64,000 nt of DNA from Colimorpha_A sp045543555 (GCA_045543555.1 JAZQMQ010000007.1:1-64000), one strand, 5' to 3'. Positions 34,057-43,542 are shown, numbered from the stretch's first letter. Notes: generated from the sequence alone by a model not told the origin. Numbers and translations: made by a program.

Positions 34057-35742
34057 ATGGATTATCAGCTTTTAGCAGAACTTCTCTACCCCGAAATCAA
34101 GGAGACTCCTGACGATATCGAGGCAAGATACCCGAGAAGAGAGCTTCCCGAGGGCGCTAAGGTCACTCGCTTTGCTCCCAGCCCCACGGGATTTGTCCAT
34201 TTTGGAGGGCTTTTCCCTTCAACCGTTGCAGAGCGTCTTGCTCATCAATCGGGCGGCATATTTTATCTCAGAATTGAAGATACCGACGCAAAGCGTGAAG
34301 TCGAGGGCGCTGCTGAAGGACTCATAAAGACACTTGCGACCTACGGTGTAAACTTTGACGAAGGTGCAATACTGGATGAAAGCGGAAAAATCATCGATAA
34401 AGGAATTTACGGCCCCTATAAGCAAAGTCAAAGAGGCACGATCTACAGAGTTTTCGCGAAGAAACTTGTAAGCGAAGGAAAGGCATACCCCTGCTTTACC
34501 ACCGATGAGGAGCTTGAGGAGCTTCAGGCTGTTAATAAGAAGGAAGAAATAAAGAACACCGATTGGCAGGCAGAGGCGGAAAGCCGCCGTGCAGAGATGC
34601 TCGCACGCCGCAACTTCACAATAGATGAAGTTAAAGAGCATCTTGAGGCAGGACACCCCTTTGTTATTCGTATTCTTGCAAACGGTGATCCCGACAAGAG
34701 AATGAAGTTCACCGATCTCGTTAAGGGTACAATCGACGTGCCCGAAAACGACGAGGATTTCGTGCTTCTTAAGTCCGACGGTATTCCTACCTACCACTTC
34801 GCACACGCCGTCGACGATCACCTTATGGGTACTACCCACATCATCCGCGGCGAGGAGTGGCTTCCTTCCCTTCCAAAGCACATTCAGCTCTTTAACTATC
34901 TCGGCTTCAAGCTTCCCAAATATATGCACATCTCGCAGATAATGCGTCTTGACGAAAACGGAAACAAAAAGAAGCTCTCAAAGCGCGATATGGGCGCGAA
35001 TATGGATGATTACACCGAAATGGGCTACTGTCCCGAGGCGGTGTGCGAATACGTTATGACACTCCTAAACTCGAACTATGAAGAGTGGCATATGCAGAAT
35101 CCCGACAAGCCCTACACCGATTTTCCCTTCAACATCAAGAAAATGTCGGTTTCGGGTTGCCTCTTCGACTTTGAAAAGCTTAATGACGTTTCAAAGAACA
35201 TCATCTCCCGTATGTCTGCAGACGAAGTATACTCAAAGGTTCTGACTTGGGCAGATAAATTCGATCCCGAATTTGCATCCGAGCTTAAAAATGCACCGGA
35301 GATGTCAAAGAGCATTCTTGCAATCGGACGTGGCGGCAAAAAGCCCAGAAAGGATCTTACCACTTGGCGTGATGCAAAGCCCTATATGGGATTCTTCTAC
35401 GACAAGTTCTTCACTATAATCGACGAATATCCGGAGAATTTTGACAAAGCGGATATAAAGAATACACTTAAAGCGTTTGTTGAAAACTACGATGAGTCCG
35501 ACGATATGAACGCTTGGTTTGAAAAGGTGAAGTCGATTGCGGATTCTTTGGGATATGCATCTGACATGAAGGCATATAAAGCGGATCCCTCAGCATTCAA
35601 GGGCAACGTGGCCGATATCAGCATGTTCATCCGTGTAGCAGTAACGGGTAAGGTGAATTCTCCCGATCTCTACACAGTAATGCAGGTACTCGGATACGAT
35701 AAAACCGTTTCCCGTATAAACACTATGATAAACAAGCTTTAA
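34057..35742 (+). CDS. gltX: Glutamyl-tRNA synthetase (extended N-terminus)
   Basis: A 561-residue class I aminoacyl-tRNA synthetase. The HIGH-type motif is RFAPSPTGFVHFGGLF near residue 40 and the KMSKS loop reads KKLSKRD near 310. The C-terminal helical anticodon-binding region follows. An N-terminal extension of about 35 residues precedes the APSPTG block, which normally begins near residue 3. It is followed 11 bases later by glnS, so one transcript charges both Glu and Gln tRNAs. Confidence 0.92.
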   Translation: MDYQLLAELLYPEIKETPDDIEARYPRRELPEGAKVTRFAPSPTGFVHFGGLFPSTVAERLAHQSGGIFYLRIEDTDAKREVEGAAEGLIKTLATYGVNFDEGAILDESGKIIDKGIYGPYKQSQRGTIYRVFAKKLVSEGKAYPCFTTDEELEELQAVNKKEEIKNTDWQAEAESRRAEMLARRNFTIDEVKEHLEAGHPFVIRILANGDPDKRMKFTDLVKGTIDVPENDEDFVLLKSDGIPTYHFAHAVDDHLMGTTHIIRGEEWLPSLPKHIQLFNYLGFKLPKYMHISQIMRLDENGNKKKLSKRDMGANMDDYTEMGYCPEAVCEYVMTLLNSNYEEWHMQNPDKPYTDFPFNIKKMSVSGCLFDFEKLNDVSKNIISRMSADEVYSKVLTWADKFDPEFASELKNAPEMSKSILAIGRGGKKPRKDLTTWRDAKPYMGFFYDKFFTIIDEYPENFDKADIKNTLKAFVENYDESDDMNAWFEKVKSIADSLGYASDMKAYKADPSAFKGNVADISMFIRVAVTGKVNSPDLYTVMQVLGYDKTVSRINTMINKL

Positions 35743-35753
35743 AGGAGTATAAA

Positions 35754-37418
35754 ATGGAAGAACTCTTTAAAACGGATAACAATTTTATCCATGATATAAT
35801 AGACGCAGATTTAGCGGAGGGCGTAAACGATACCGTTCACACCCGTTTCCCGCCCGAGCCCAACGGTTATCTCCACATCGGCTCGGCAAAGGCTATATAC
35901 ATCAACTATTCCACCGCTAAAAAATACGGCGGAAAGTTCAACCTCCGTTACGACGATACCAACCCCGCAAAGGAGGACAACGAGTACGTTGAGTCCATTT
36001 ATGAGGACCTGACTTGGCTCGGTGCAATTCCCGACGGCGGCGTTTTCTACGGCTCTGATTACTTCGACAAGTGCTATGAGTATGCAGTTAATCTCATCAA
36101 GGCAGGAAAGGCATATGTTTGCGACCTTACAGCTGAAGAAATGAGAGAATACCGCGGAACACTTACCGAGCCGGGCAAAAACAGCCCTTACCGCGACAGA
36201 ACCGTTGAAGAAAACCTCGATCTCTTTGAAAGAATGAAGAACGGCGAATTCCCCGACGGCTCACATACGCTTCGTGCAAAGATCGATATGACATCTCCCA
36301 ACATTAATATGAGAGACCCGGCAATCTACCGCATAGTTCACACCGACCATCACCGTCAGGGTAACAAGTGGTGCATTTACCCTCTTTACGACTACGCTCA
36401 TCCCATTCAGGACGCGCTTGAAGGTATCACCTATTCCCTCTGCTCGATAGAGTTTGAAAACCACCGTCCGCTTTATGAGTGGGTTATCAACAACGTAGAC
36501 GACTTTAAGCCAGCTCCAAAGCAGAGAGAGTTTGCGCGTCTAAACGTAACCTATACAGTAATGAGCAAGAGATACCTGCGCAAGCTCGTTGAAGAAAAGC
36601 TTGTTGACGGCTGGGATGACCCACGTATGCCCACCATCTGCGGTCTGCGCAGACGCGGCTTTACTCCCTCAGCGATCTTCGATTTCGTTCGCCGTGCAGG
36701 AGTAGCTAAGGCATTCAGTATCGTTGATATCGAGCTTCTTGATTACTGCATCCGCGACGAGCTCAACCGTACGGCTCAAAGAAGAATTGCGGTTCTTGAT
36801 CCCATCAAGGTCGTTATTACAAACTACCCCAAGGATAAGGTTGAATACTTTGAGGTCGCAAACAACCCGAACGATGAAAACGCCGGAACAAGAAAGGTTC
36901 CCTTCACTTCGGAGCTTTACATCGACCGTTCCGACTTTGCCGAGGTTCCGCCTCCCAAGTTCTTCCGTCTTAAGCCGGACGGCGAGGTTAGACTCATGGG
37001 TGCTTACATCGTCAAGCTCAACGAGATTATAAAGGACGAAAACGGCAACGTCATCGAGCTTCGCTGTACGGCAGATCTTGAAAGCGGTAATGGCAACCCC
37101 GTTGACGGCAGAAAGATCAAGGGTACGATCCATTGGCTTTCAGCAAGTCATGCGAAGGATGCGACGGTTATGCTCTACGATAAGCTGTTCACCATCGCAA
37201 ATACGGGCGATATCCCCGAGGACAAGACCTACGACGATTATCTCAACCCCGAATCTGTTCAGAGGGTCGAAAACGCAAAGATCGAGCCTTCGCTTGAAAA
37301 TGCAAAGGCAGGAGAAAGCTTCCAGTTCGTTCGTACGGGTTACTTTACCCCCGACAGCAAAAACCCCGGAACGTTTATTCGCACAGTAACACTTAAGGAC
37401 AGCTTTAAGGTTCAGTAA
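35754..37418 (+). CDS. glnS: Glutaminyl-tRNA synthetase
   Basis: A 554-residue class I enzyme. HIGH-type motif RFPPEPNGYLHIGSAKAI near residue 32, the GlnRS-specific DDTNPAKE near 65, KMSKS-type loop VMSKRYLRKLV near 268, and two C-terminal beta-barrel anticodon domains ending near 550. Having GlnRS means tRNA-Gln need not be made through GatCAB amidation. AAAGGAG precedes ATG. Confidence 0.95.
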   Translation: MEELFKTDNNFIHDIIDADLAEGVNDTVHTRFPPEPNGYLHIGSAKAIYINYSTAKKYGGKFNLRYDDTNPAKEDNEYVESIYEDLTWLGAIPDGGVFYGSDYFDKCYEYAVNLIKAGKAYVCDLTAEEMREYRGTLTEPGKNSPYRDRTVEENLDLFERMKNGEFPDGSHTLRAKIDMTSPNINMRDPAIYRIVHTDHHRQGNKWCIYPLYDYAHPIQDALEGITYSLCSIEFENHRPLYEWVINNVDDFKPAPKQREFARLNVTYTVMSKRYLRKLVEEKLVDGWDDPRMPTICGLRRRGFTPSAIFDFVRRAGVAKAFSIVDIELLDYCIRDELNRTAQRRIAVLDPIKVVITNYPKDKVEYFEVANNPNDENAGTRKVPFTSELYIDRSDFAEVPPPKFFRLKPDGEVRLMGAYIVKLNEIIKDENGNVIELRCTADLESGNGNPVDGRKIKGTIHWLSASHAKDATVMLYDKLFTIANTGDIPEDKTYDDYLNPESVQRVENAKIEPSLENAKAGESFQFVRTGYFTPDSKNPGTFIRTVTLKDSFKVQ

Positions 37419-37427
37419 GTATAATTT

Positions 37428-37457
37428 AAGGTCAATGCACGACGCATTGACCTTTTT
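37428..37457 (+). terminator. glnS terminator
   Basis: An 11-bp stem (37428-37438 with 37444-37454), loop ACGAC, then a T-run. Confidence 0.88.
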
Positions 37458-37460
37458 ATA

Positions 37461-37489
37461 TTGCATATACGCTCATAATATGATATAAT
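37461..37489 (+). promoter_or_regulatory. Promoter of the zinc-ribbon/YD-repeat pair
   Basis: TTGCAT (37461-37466), 17-bp spacer, TATAAT (37484-37489). One transcript likely covers both paralogs, which are 9 bases apart. Confidence 0.75.
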
Positions 37490-37518
37490 GATTTAAGAAA
37501 CATGAGGAGGTTTGTATT

Positions 37519-38832
37519 ATGACGGTAAAATGCCAGCTCTGCGGACGAGATATCGAATATGAATATCCGGCAAAAAAAGCTCAATGCGGTCACTGCGGAA
37601 TTTTTGTGTTTTTCGATGAATACGGCACGGTAACTGCATTTGACGTAAACCCCGACCTGTACGAAAAGCAAAATAAGCCGGTGGAATCGGAGAATATTGC
37701 CGACGAGGAAGTACCCGAAGTATCAGATATATCAACTGTTGAAAGCTCCGAAAAGAAAACAAACATTCTTACGAGGCTTCTTATGAGGCTCCGCCCTGCC
37801 CTTAAGCCCATACTTATAGTCACATTATGCATTGCTTTGCTGGTTGCGGGATTTTTCGCATTAGAACCGCAGATCAAGGTGTTCGCAGCAAAACAAATGA
37901 TCGAGGACGGCAAATATGAAAAGGCGTATCTGACCTTAAAGGATGCAGGAAATTACGGTCCTGCAAAGGAGCTTCTTTCTAAATTCACTTGGAAGTACTC
38001 CCGTAACGTTCAAAAAAGTTCATACTCTGATACCACAATAGAGTATGAGTATGATTCACACGGCAACACCATAATCGAGAAGGTCTATTCGCAGGGCAAT
38101 TTGGTTCGTACTATCGATAGCATATATGAAGACGGGTTACTGATGTTTAAGGTAACGAATCGTCAACCGTCAATTACGCTTGAAAAGTATAAGTATGACG
38201 AGGAAGGCAGATGCATCAAAACAGAAACATTCCATGATTCAACGCTGAACCAGACGTACGAATACGCTTATGATAACAGCGGAAGGCTTATATATAAAAC
38301 CATAATCGCACATCGTGAAACGAGTGATTTCAAGCAAGAGTACGCATACACTTATAATAACAAAGGACATCTTTTCCGCGAAGATTTCTTCCAAAACGGT
38401 GAGCGTATTATGTATTATGAATACAGCTACAACGAAGACGGACTATGTACAAAAAAGATCAGGGGCGGAGATGGTTATGAGGAAGCCACAATTGAAGAAT
38501 GCGAATATGACAGTAAGGGCAGACTTGTTAAAAGAAAGCAGTCCGGTTTGATCACAAGGTTCAAATACAATAAAAAAGGCAAGATTGTAAACCAAAGAGT
38601 CTATGTAAACGATAAATTGTCGGGCGAATTAGTATACACATATAATTCGGAAGGTCTGCTGATCAAAGAAATCACAAAAGGAGCAAACGGAGACGTACAG
38701 CATCTCGTATCATACACCTACGATAAATACGGGAATAACACTTCCGTTATATCGGTTATCGGACAGAGTTTATCAATCGTCGCCGAGACCACCGAAACCT
38801 ACGAGGGATACGTTGTTTTTTACAATCCATAA
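37519..38832 (+). CDS. Zinc-ribbon, membrane-helix, YD-repeat protein (copy 1)
   Basis: A 437-residue protein not recognised as a named family. Architecture: an N-terminal zinc ribbon with Cys5, Cys8, Cys23, Cys26 (KCQLCG, AQCGHCG); an acidic linker; one membrane helix at about 94-115 preceded by basic residues, so the ribbon is inside and the rest outside; a TPR-like KQMIEDGKYEKAYLTLKD segment; and about ten YD/RHS-type repeats (YEYDSHGN, YKYDEEGR, YAYDNSGR, YTYNNKGH, YSYNEDGL, YTYDKYGN) to the end. YD repeats form beta shells or strips at cell surfaces. There is no RHS core or toxin tip. Tandem with a diverged copy 9 bases downstream. GGAGG precedes ATG. Confidence 0.85.
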   Translation: MTVKCQLCGRDIEYEYPAKKAQCGHCGIFVFFDEYGTVTAFDVNPDLYEKQNKPVESENIADEEVPEVSDISTVESSEKKTNILTRLLMRLRPALKPILIVTLCIALLVAGFFALEPQIKVFAAKQMIEDGKYEKAYLTLKDAGNYGPAKELLSKFTWKYSRNVQKSSYSDTTIEYEYDSHGNTIIEKVYSQGNLVRTIDSIYEDGLLMFKVTNRQPSITLEKYKYDEEGRCIKTETFHDSTLNQTYEYAYDNSGRLIYKTIIAHRETSDFKQEYAYTYNNKGHLFREDFFQNGERIMYYEYSYNEDGLCTKKIRGGDGYEEATIEECEYDSKGRLVKRKQSGLITRFKYNKKGKIVNQRVYVNDKLSGELVYTYNSEGLLIKEITKGANGDVQHLVSYTYDKYGNNTSVISVIGQSLSIVAETTETYEGYVVFYNP

Positions 38833-38841
38833 GGAGAGCAT

Positions 38842-40119
38842 ATGGCAGTTATAAAATGTCAGCTTTGCGGAAGCGACATAAAATTTGATCCGCCTATAAG
38901 TCGGGCACAATGTGAGCACTGCGGAATATATCTGTTTTTTGACGAAAACGGCGAACCAAGCGAATTTCGGACAAATGAGATAGCTGAACCTCCTCTCGAA
39001 GAACTCAAAGAAGTCGAAAGCGCACCAATTGCCGAGCCCGTTATTACCGAAAAAGCTGAAAGCAAGCCCCCCAAAAGACGGCTATTCAAGACCGCACTTA
39101 TCGCGGTTATTTGTGTTTCTGTTCTTATTCCTTTGTTTGCTTTTGTAAACTCATATTTGAAGCTGTCAGAAGCCAAGAGACTGATCGATCAAGGTAGTTA
39201 CGAAAAGGCTTATTTGATACTTATGAAGCTCGAATCAAACGAGGCAAAATCGCTGCTAAAGAAATTCGAGTGGAAATATACAACGTACGTAAGCAAATAC
39301 GAAAATGAAACAGCAACAACAACAAAATACACCTACAATTCCGACGGTAAGAAAACTTCACACGAAATATACTACGGAAACGCCCTTCAAGAATCGTCTG
39401 TAACGCAATATAACATCAAAGGAAATATTTCACAAAGCCAAAAGACATTTCCTTTTTCCCCGTCTAACGTTATGACCGAGCTGTATTTCTACAATGATCT
39501 CGATCTTGTCGATCACTACGTTTATCAAGTCAGAGGAAATACTGTACACGAATATTTCTATGAATATGATTCAAATGGGAATGTGATCAAGAGAACTTAT
39601 GCAGACAGCGCATCGTCAATGGAAACCCGTTACTCATATAACGATGACGGAACGATAAGAGAAACAATGCAATTTGACAGCCTTGGAACACTTATGCTCC
39701 AACACGTATACGAATATGATTCGCGCGGCAATCTGCTGTTTGAAAAAGAATACCGCAAATACAACGGAGACGTTCCAAACATACTGAATTCGTACGAGTA
39801 CGACAAACAAGGCAGAAAGATCAAGCACGAGATACCGAACGAGGGAATGACGTACTTATACAAATACGATAAGCAAGGTAATCTTATTGAAGAAAAGGCT
39901 CTCCGTTTTAGCAAGGAGATTTCTGTCGTAAAACACCTCTATTCCCCCGAAGGATTTTTGAAAAAAAGTGTTCGCGAGAACCTTTCTAACGGAATCAAAT
40001 CCGAAATGCTTTACAAGCACGACAAATACGGAAATATAACCGAAACGACACAGATACTTGACGATAAAACAACGTCAGTGCAGATTTATCAAGGCTACGA
40101 ATGCTATTATCATCCTTAA
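38842..40119 (+). CDS. Zinc-ribbon, membrane-helix, YD-repeat protein (copy 2)
   Basis: A 425-residue paralog of the preceding protein with the same order: zinc ribbon (Cys6, Cys9, Cys24, Cys27), acidic linker with Pro/Glu, membrane helix at about 83-105, TPR-like AKRLIDQGSYEKAYLILMK, and YD-type repeats (YTYNSDGK, YEYDSNGN, YSYNDDGT, YEYDSRGN, YEYDKQGR, YKYDKQGN, YKHDKYGN). Both end in a matching GYE...YYHP/GYV...FYNP tail. Divergence between copies is substantial, so the duplication is old. Likely co-transcribed with copy 1. Function unknown. Confidence 0.85.
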   Translation: MAVIKCQLCGSDIKFDPPISRAQCEHCGIYLFFDENGEPSEFRTNEIAEPPLEELKEVESAPIAEPVITEKAESKPPKRRLFKTALIAVICVSVLIPLFAFVNSYLKLSEAKRLIDQGSYEKAYLILMKLESNEAKSLLKKFEWKYTTYVSKYENETATTTKYTYNSDGKKTSHEIYYGNALQESSVTQYNIKGNISQSQKTFPFSPSNVMTELYFYNDLDLVDHYVYQVRGNTVHEYFYEYDSNGNVIKRTYADSASSMETRYSYNDDGTIRETMQFDSLGTLMLQHVYEYDSRGNLLFEKEYRKYNGDVPNILNSYEYDKQGRKIKHEIPNEGMTYLYKYDKQGNLIEEKALRFSKEISVVKHLYSPEGFLKKSVRENLSNGIKSEMLYKHDKYGNITETTQILDDKTTSVQIYQGYECYYHP

Positions 40120-40161
40120 ATAATACGCTCTCCGATAATTTACTCAGAGAGCGTATTATTT
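40118..40161 (+). terminator. Terminator of the YD-repeat pair
   Basis: A 15-bp stem (40118-40132 with 40147-40161) with a 14-base loop, AT-rich ends. Confidence 0.75.
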
Positions 40162-40197
40162 ACTTATAAAATTTACAATTTTAACGATTTTCTCCTA

Positions 40198-40226
40198 TTG
40201 ACTTTACTGTTTTTATAAGATATCAT
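40198..40226 (+). promoter_or_regulatory. Promoter of the transglutaminase-like gene
   Basis: TTGACT (40198-40203), 17-bp spacer, TATCAT (40221-40226). Confidence 0.75.
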
Positions 40227-40254
40227 ATTAATAGTAAAGTAAAAGAAGGCAAAA

Positions 40255-42189
40255 ATGAGACCGTTTAAGAAGATAATTTCGCTATCAATTGTGCTGATGC
40301 TCGTGATAGCTCAAATGTCAATAATCGTTCTTTCAGCGCAGGATAACACCGCGCTTTCTTTTACTGTCCAAATGCAGAATGACGTAATGATACGCATCTC
40401 CGAAAATCAGCCTACTGAAGAAGAAACCAAAAAATATTATGAATTAATTTCAAAGACCGCTTCCCCTCCATTTTATGCGCTGATAAGAGATTATCCCGAC
40501 ATAACCTGTTGGATGAATAAGCTTAACGTAAACGTAACAAGCGAAATTTACGGAACAAGCGGCACGAATCTGTATTTGAGGCTATCAAGTTTAAAATACG
40601 ATCTTCACATACACGACAATTACCCCGATCCAAAAGGTATGGCGGAGCAGATCCGTTATGCTGTAGACAGATTCACCCCTTCGGGCGATACAATGTATGA
40701 AAAACTCATTTCAATTCACGATTACGTTTGCGCTCTGACCACTTACCGTTCTGATACGGATGGGGCTCTGTACTGCTACAGCGCTTACGGTGCGCTTGTT
40801 AACAGACAAGCGGTTTGCGAGGGTTATGCAGAGGCGTTTAAGCTTTTATGCGATAAAAACGGCATTGACTGCATACTCGTAACAGGCAATGCGGTAACAT
40901 CGGGAAAAGCCGAAGCTCATATGTGGAATTACGTCAGAATGGACGACGGCGAATGGTATGCTGTTGACACCACGTGGGATGATGCACTTGATATTAAAAA
41001 CAACTATTCATATTTTCTGATCGGTAAAAACACAGCTGCTAACGGAACGTTATTTGAAAGCAGCCATATTCCGACTTATGATTTTTCCGGAATGGAGATC
41101 GAAGGATTCCAATATCCAGAGTTATCAAACAATGCTTACGACCCCAACGGAGTAAAGCAGGAGTACGATTACGGTGAGGGATATAGATACTATTATTCAT
41201 CATTAAACGATGCACAAAAGGAAATCTACAACGCGATGTACGCAGCCATCGTAAACGGGATTCCATCATATCCCGACAAAACGCCATCCCCTGCACCAAC
41301 TGATGATATATTCCCGCCCGAAACCTCTCCCGAGGACACTTCAAGTGAAGAAGAAACTACTTCACCTGAGGATACTTCAAGTGAGGAAGAAACCACTTCT
41401 CCCGAAGACACTTCAAGCGATGAAGAAACCACTTCACCCGAGGATACTTCAAGTGAAGAACAAACCACTTCTCCCGAGGATACTTCAAGTGAAGAACAAA
41501 CCACTTCTCCCGAGGATACTTCAAGTGAAGAAGAAACCACTTCTCCCGAGGACACATCAAGTGAAGAAGAAACCACTTCACCCGAAGACACTTCAAGCGA
41601 TGAAGAAACCACTTCACCCGAGGACACTTCAAGTGAAGAAGAAACCACTTCACCCGAGGATACTTCAAGTGAAGAAGAAACCACTTCTCCCGAGGATACT
41701 TCAAGTGAAGAAGAAACCACTTCTCCCGAGGATACTTCAAGTGAAGAAGAAACCACTTCACCCGAGGATACTTCAAGTGAGGAAGAAACCACTTCACCCG
41801 AGGATACTTCAAGTGAGGAAGAAACCACATCCATCGAAGATACTTCAAGTGAGGAAGAAACCACTTCTCCTGAGGATACTTCAAGTGAGGAAGAAACTAC
41901 CTCTACCGAAGATACATCAAGTGAAGAAGTAACTACCTCCACTGAAGATACATCAAGTGAAAAAGACACAACTACCCACGAAAGTACTGTAACAACTCAA
42001 AATGAAACAATAGTATCCTCGTCCTCCAAAATCACAACACCTAACAAGATTAGCTCCGGGTATAACAAGTATGACGTTATGTATGACATTGTTAAAGTAG
42101 CTGTTATAATAAGCGCAATAGCTTGTCTTGGACTAGTACTTGGAATATTAATTATCAAATTCGCAAAAAAACATACAAACGAAGAATAA
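40255..42189 (+). CDS. Exported transglutaminase-like protein with acidic repeat stalk
   Basis: A 644-residue surface protein. A signal peptide (about 1-28) is followed by a transglutaminase/cysteine-protease-like domain with the triad visible: Cys in AVCEGYAEAF near 190, His in AHMWNYV near 223 and Asp in VDTTWDD near 242. Residues 358-573 are 18 tandem 12-residue repeats of the form SPEDTSSEEETT. A C-terminal membrane helix (about 610-635) and a short basic tail anchor it. No LPXTG motif. The repeats look like an acidic, Ser/Thr-rich stalk that could be glycosylated. The enzyme may cross-link or cleave cell-surface peptides. GAAGG precedes ATG. Confidence 0.88.
   Translation: MRPFKKIISLSIVLMLVIAQMSIIVLSAQDNTALSFTVQMQNDVMIRISENQPTEEETKKYYELISKTASPPFYALIRDYPDITCWMNKLNVNVTSEIYGTSGTNLYLRLSSLKYDLHIHDNYPDPKGMAEQIRYAVDRFTPSGDTMYEKLISIHDYVCALTTYRSDTDGALYCYSAYGALVNRQAVCEGYAEAFKLLCDKNGIDCILVTGNAVTSGKAEAHMWNYVRMDDGEWYAVDTTWDDALDIKNNYSYFLIGKNTAANGTLFESSHIPTYDFSGMEIEGFQYPELSNNAYDPNGVKQEYDYGEGYRYYYSSLNDAQKEIYNAMYAAIVNGIPSYPDKTPSPAPTDDIFPPETSPEDTSSEEETTSPEDTSSEEETTSPEDTSSDEETTSPEDTSSEEQTTSPEDTSSEEQTTSPEDTSSEEETTSPEDTSSEEETTSPEDTSSDEETTSPEDTSSEEETTSPEDTSSEEETTSPEDTSSEEETTSPEDTSSEEETTSPEDTSSEEETTSPEDTSSEEETTSIEDTSSEEETTSPEDTSSEEETTSTEDTSSEEVTTSTEDTSSEKDTTTHESTVTTQNETIVSSSSKITTPNKISSGYNKYDVMYDIVKVAVIISAIACLGLVLGILIIKFAKKHTNEE
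41326..41973 (+). repeat. 18 tandem 36-bp coding repeats
   Basis: Eighteen units of 36 bp encode SPEDTSSEEETT. Variation is mostly synonymous or limited to E/D, E/Q and P/I/T changes. Units 3 and 8 share the rare AGCGATGAA (SSDEE) variant 180 bp apart, suggesting expansion in larger blocks. Copy number is expected to vary between strains. Confidence 0.95.
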
Positions 42190-42218
42190 GACGCTGATAA
42201 TTCAGCGTCTTATTCTTT
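42185..42218. terminator. Bidirectional terminator between convergent surface-protein genes
   Basis: A 13-bp stem (42185-42197 with 42202-42214), loop TAAT; it includes the upstream stop codon. Confidence 0.85.
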
Positions 42219-43485
42219 ATGTTCTCATAAGCAACGAGCTTAATATTCTAGCACATTCTGCCCTGTCAAGCAGTTTATCAGGCTCCGCTTTACCAAAGCT
42301 CACAGGCAAAATATTCATTTGTGCCATTGCTTGAAGTGAATCGTATGCATATTCAGGTATTTTTTCGCCGTCAGCGAAGACCGTCTCACTCTTCATTACG
42401 CCATTATTCATCATAGAATTCAAAATATAACACGCTTCAGATCTTGTAATACAACTGCTATAATCGAATTCATCGATTTCTTCATAAATAGCTCCAATCT
42501 TGTTGGCTGCATTGACGTATGGTCGGTACTCATTGGGTATTTCTGCCATAACAACGTCTGTGTAATCGCTATCAGGCTCAATTCCGAGAGTCTTCATTGC
42601 ATATAAAATAAACTCACCTTTTGTAACTTCAACCTCAGGCATAAAAGATACGCCTTCCGCCGTTTTAAACGTGGACATTATATTTTTGTCTGAAAGAAGG
42701 ATAGCGCCATAATGTGCCGAGGAGTTTACCATATCTGTAAAAACTGTTCCGTGCTTTGACCTTTTCACATCGATATTTACGGTAATTACAGCAGAACGGT
42801 TGCCATATTTGTCAACAGCTCTGTAGCTGAATGAATCATCACCGACAAAGTTTTTGATCGGGGTGTATTCATAATCACCCGATGTTCTGTCAACAAACTT
42901 TAGTAACCCGTTTTGGGGATATGAAACGATCTCATACCTGATGTCGTCATTTTCGGGGTCATCTATTACCATTCTTGCGCAAACTTTGATATTTTTGAAG
43001 GTTGTAACGGTAAAAAAGCTTTCATTACACCCGTTTGATACCGGTGAATAATTTGTCGTATCAAGAAAATACAGCCTACATTCCTTATCATATTCACAAT
43101 CATCTGCTCGAAACGAAAAGCTTGCTTCCTTGACGTTATTATTTGGAGAAAAGGTCAGACTATCTATGCTGGAATATGTAATTCTTTGACCACAGCTCAC
43201 CGGAAGCTCACCAAGGAGCAGCTGTCCTGTACTGAATGCAGGTAACTCCGTAATCACAAGATATTTGAAATCATCTTTTCCAAGTGCAACAGAAAAATCT
43301 CTTACCGAAAACTTAATAACGTCCTCCGAAACAACGTTTTTTGCCATTGGTTCCCTGCTTGATACTATTTGAAATGCCAAAGATAACGGCACAGCATCCT
43401 TTTCTCCCGCCCCGTAGCATAAAGCAGAGCCCAATACACCTACAACAGTTACCATGCATATTATTAAAGCTACCAATCTTTTCAT
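42217..43485 (-). CDS. Exported protein with cadherin-like and SLH-like domains
   Basis: A 422-residue exported protein. Signal peptide about 1-25 (ALIICMVTVVGVLGSALCYG). Residues about 185-255 form a cadherin/Ig-like unit (YEIVSYPQNGLLKFVDRTSGDYEYTP..FVGDDSFSYRAVDKYGN). The last 165 residues resemble diverged S-layer-homology repeats (VEVTKGEFILYAMKTLGI, ITRSEACYILNSMM, LLDRAECARILSSLL). SLH domains bind pyruvylated cell-wall polymers. The start is ATG 43485, eight bases after GGAGG; a longer frame from 43509 would place the signal peptide inside. Confidence 0.75.
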   Translation of the reverse strand: MKRLVALIICMVTVVGVLGSALCYGAGEKDAVPLSLAFQIVSSREPMAKNVVSEDVIKFSVRDFSVALGKDDFKYLVITELPAFSTGQLLLGELPVSCGQRITYSSIDSLTFSPNNNVKEASFSFRADDCEYDKECRLYFLDTTNYSPVSNGCNESFFTVTTFKNIKVCARMVIDDPENDDIRYEIVSYPQNGLLKFVDRTSGDYEYTPIKNFVGDDSFSYRAVDKYGNRSAVITVNIDVKRSKHGTVFTDMVNSSAHYGAILLSDKNIMSTFKTAEGVSFMPEVEVTKGEFILYAMKTLGIEPDSDYTDVVMAEIPNEYRPYVNAANKIGAIYEEIDEFDYSSCITRSEACYILNSMMNNGVMKSETVFADGEKIPEYAYDSLQAMAQMNILPVSFGKAEPDKLLDRAECARILSSLLMRT

Positions 43486-43542
43486 TTTCAGTTCCTCCGA
43501 AAAAGACAAATATAGATTTTTAATGTTTTTACAATTTAGCCC

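Noticed and set aside
41226..41969. Long frames in three other directions over the 36-bp repeat region
   Set aside because: A repeat whose unit is a multiple of three leaves several frames open; the products are simple repeats and only the frame in the exported protein has a signal peptide and catalytic domain.
41326..41973. 36-bp repeats resembling a CRISPR array
   Set aside because: The units are directly abutting with no unique spacers and are in frame inside a gene.
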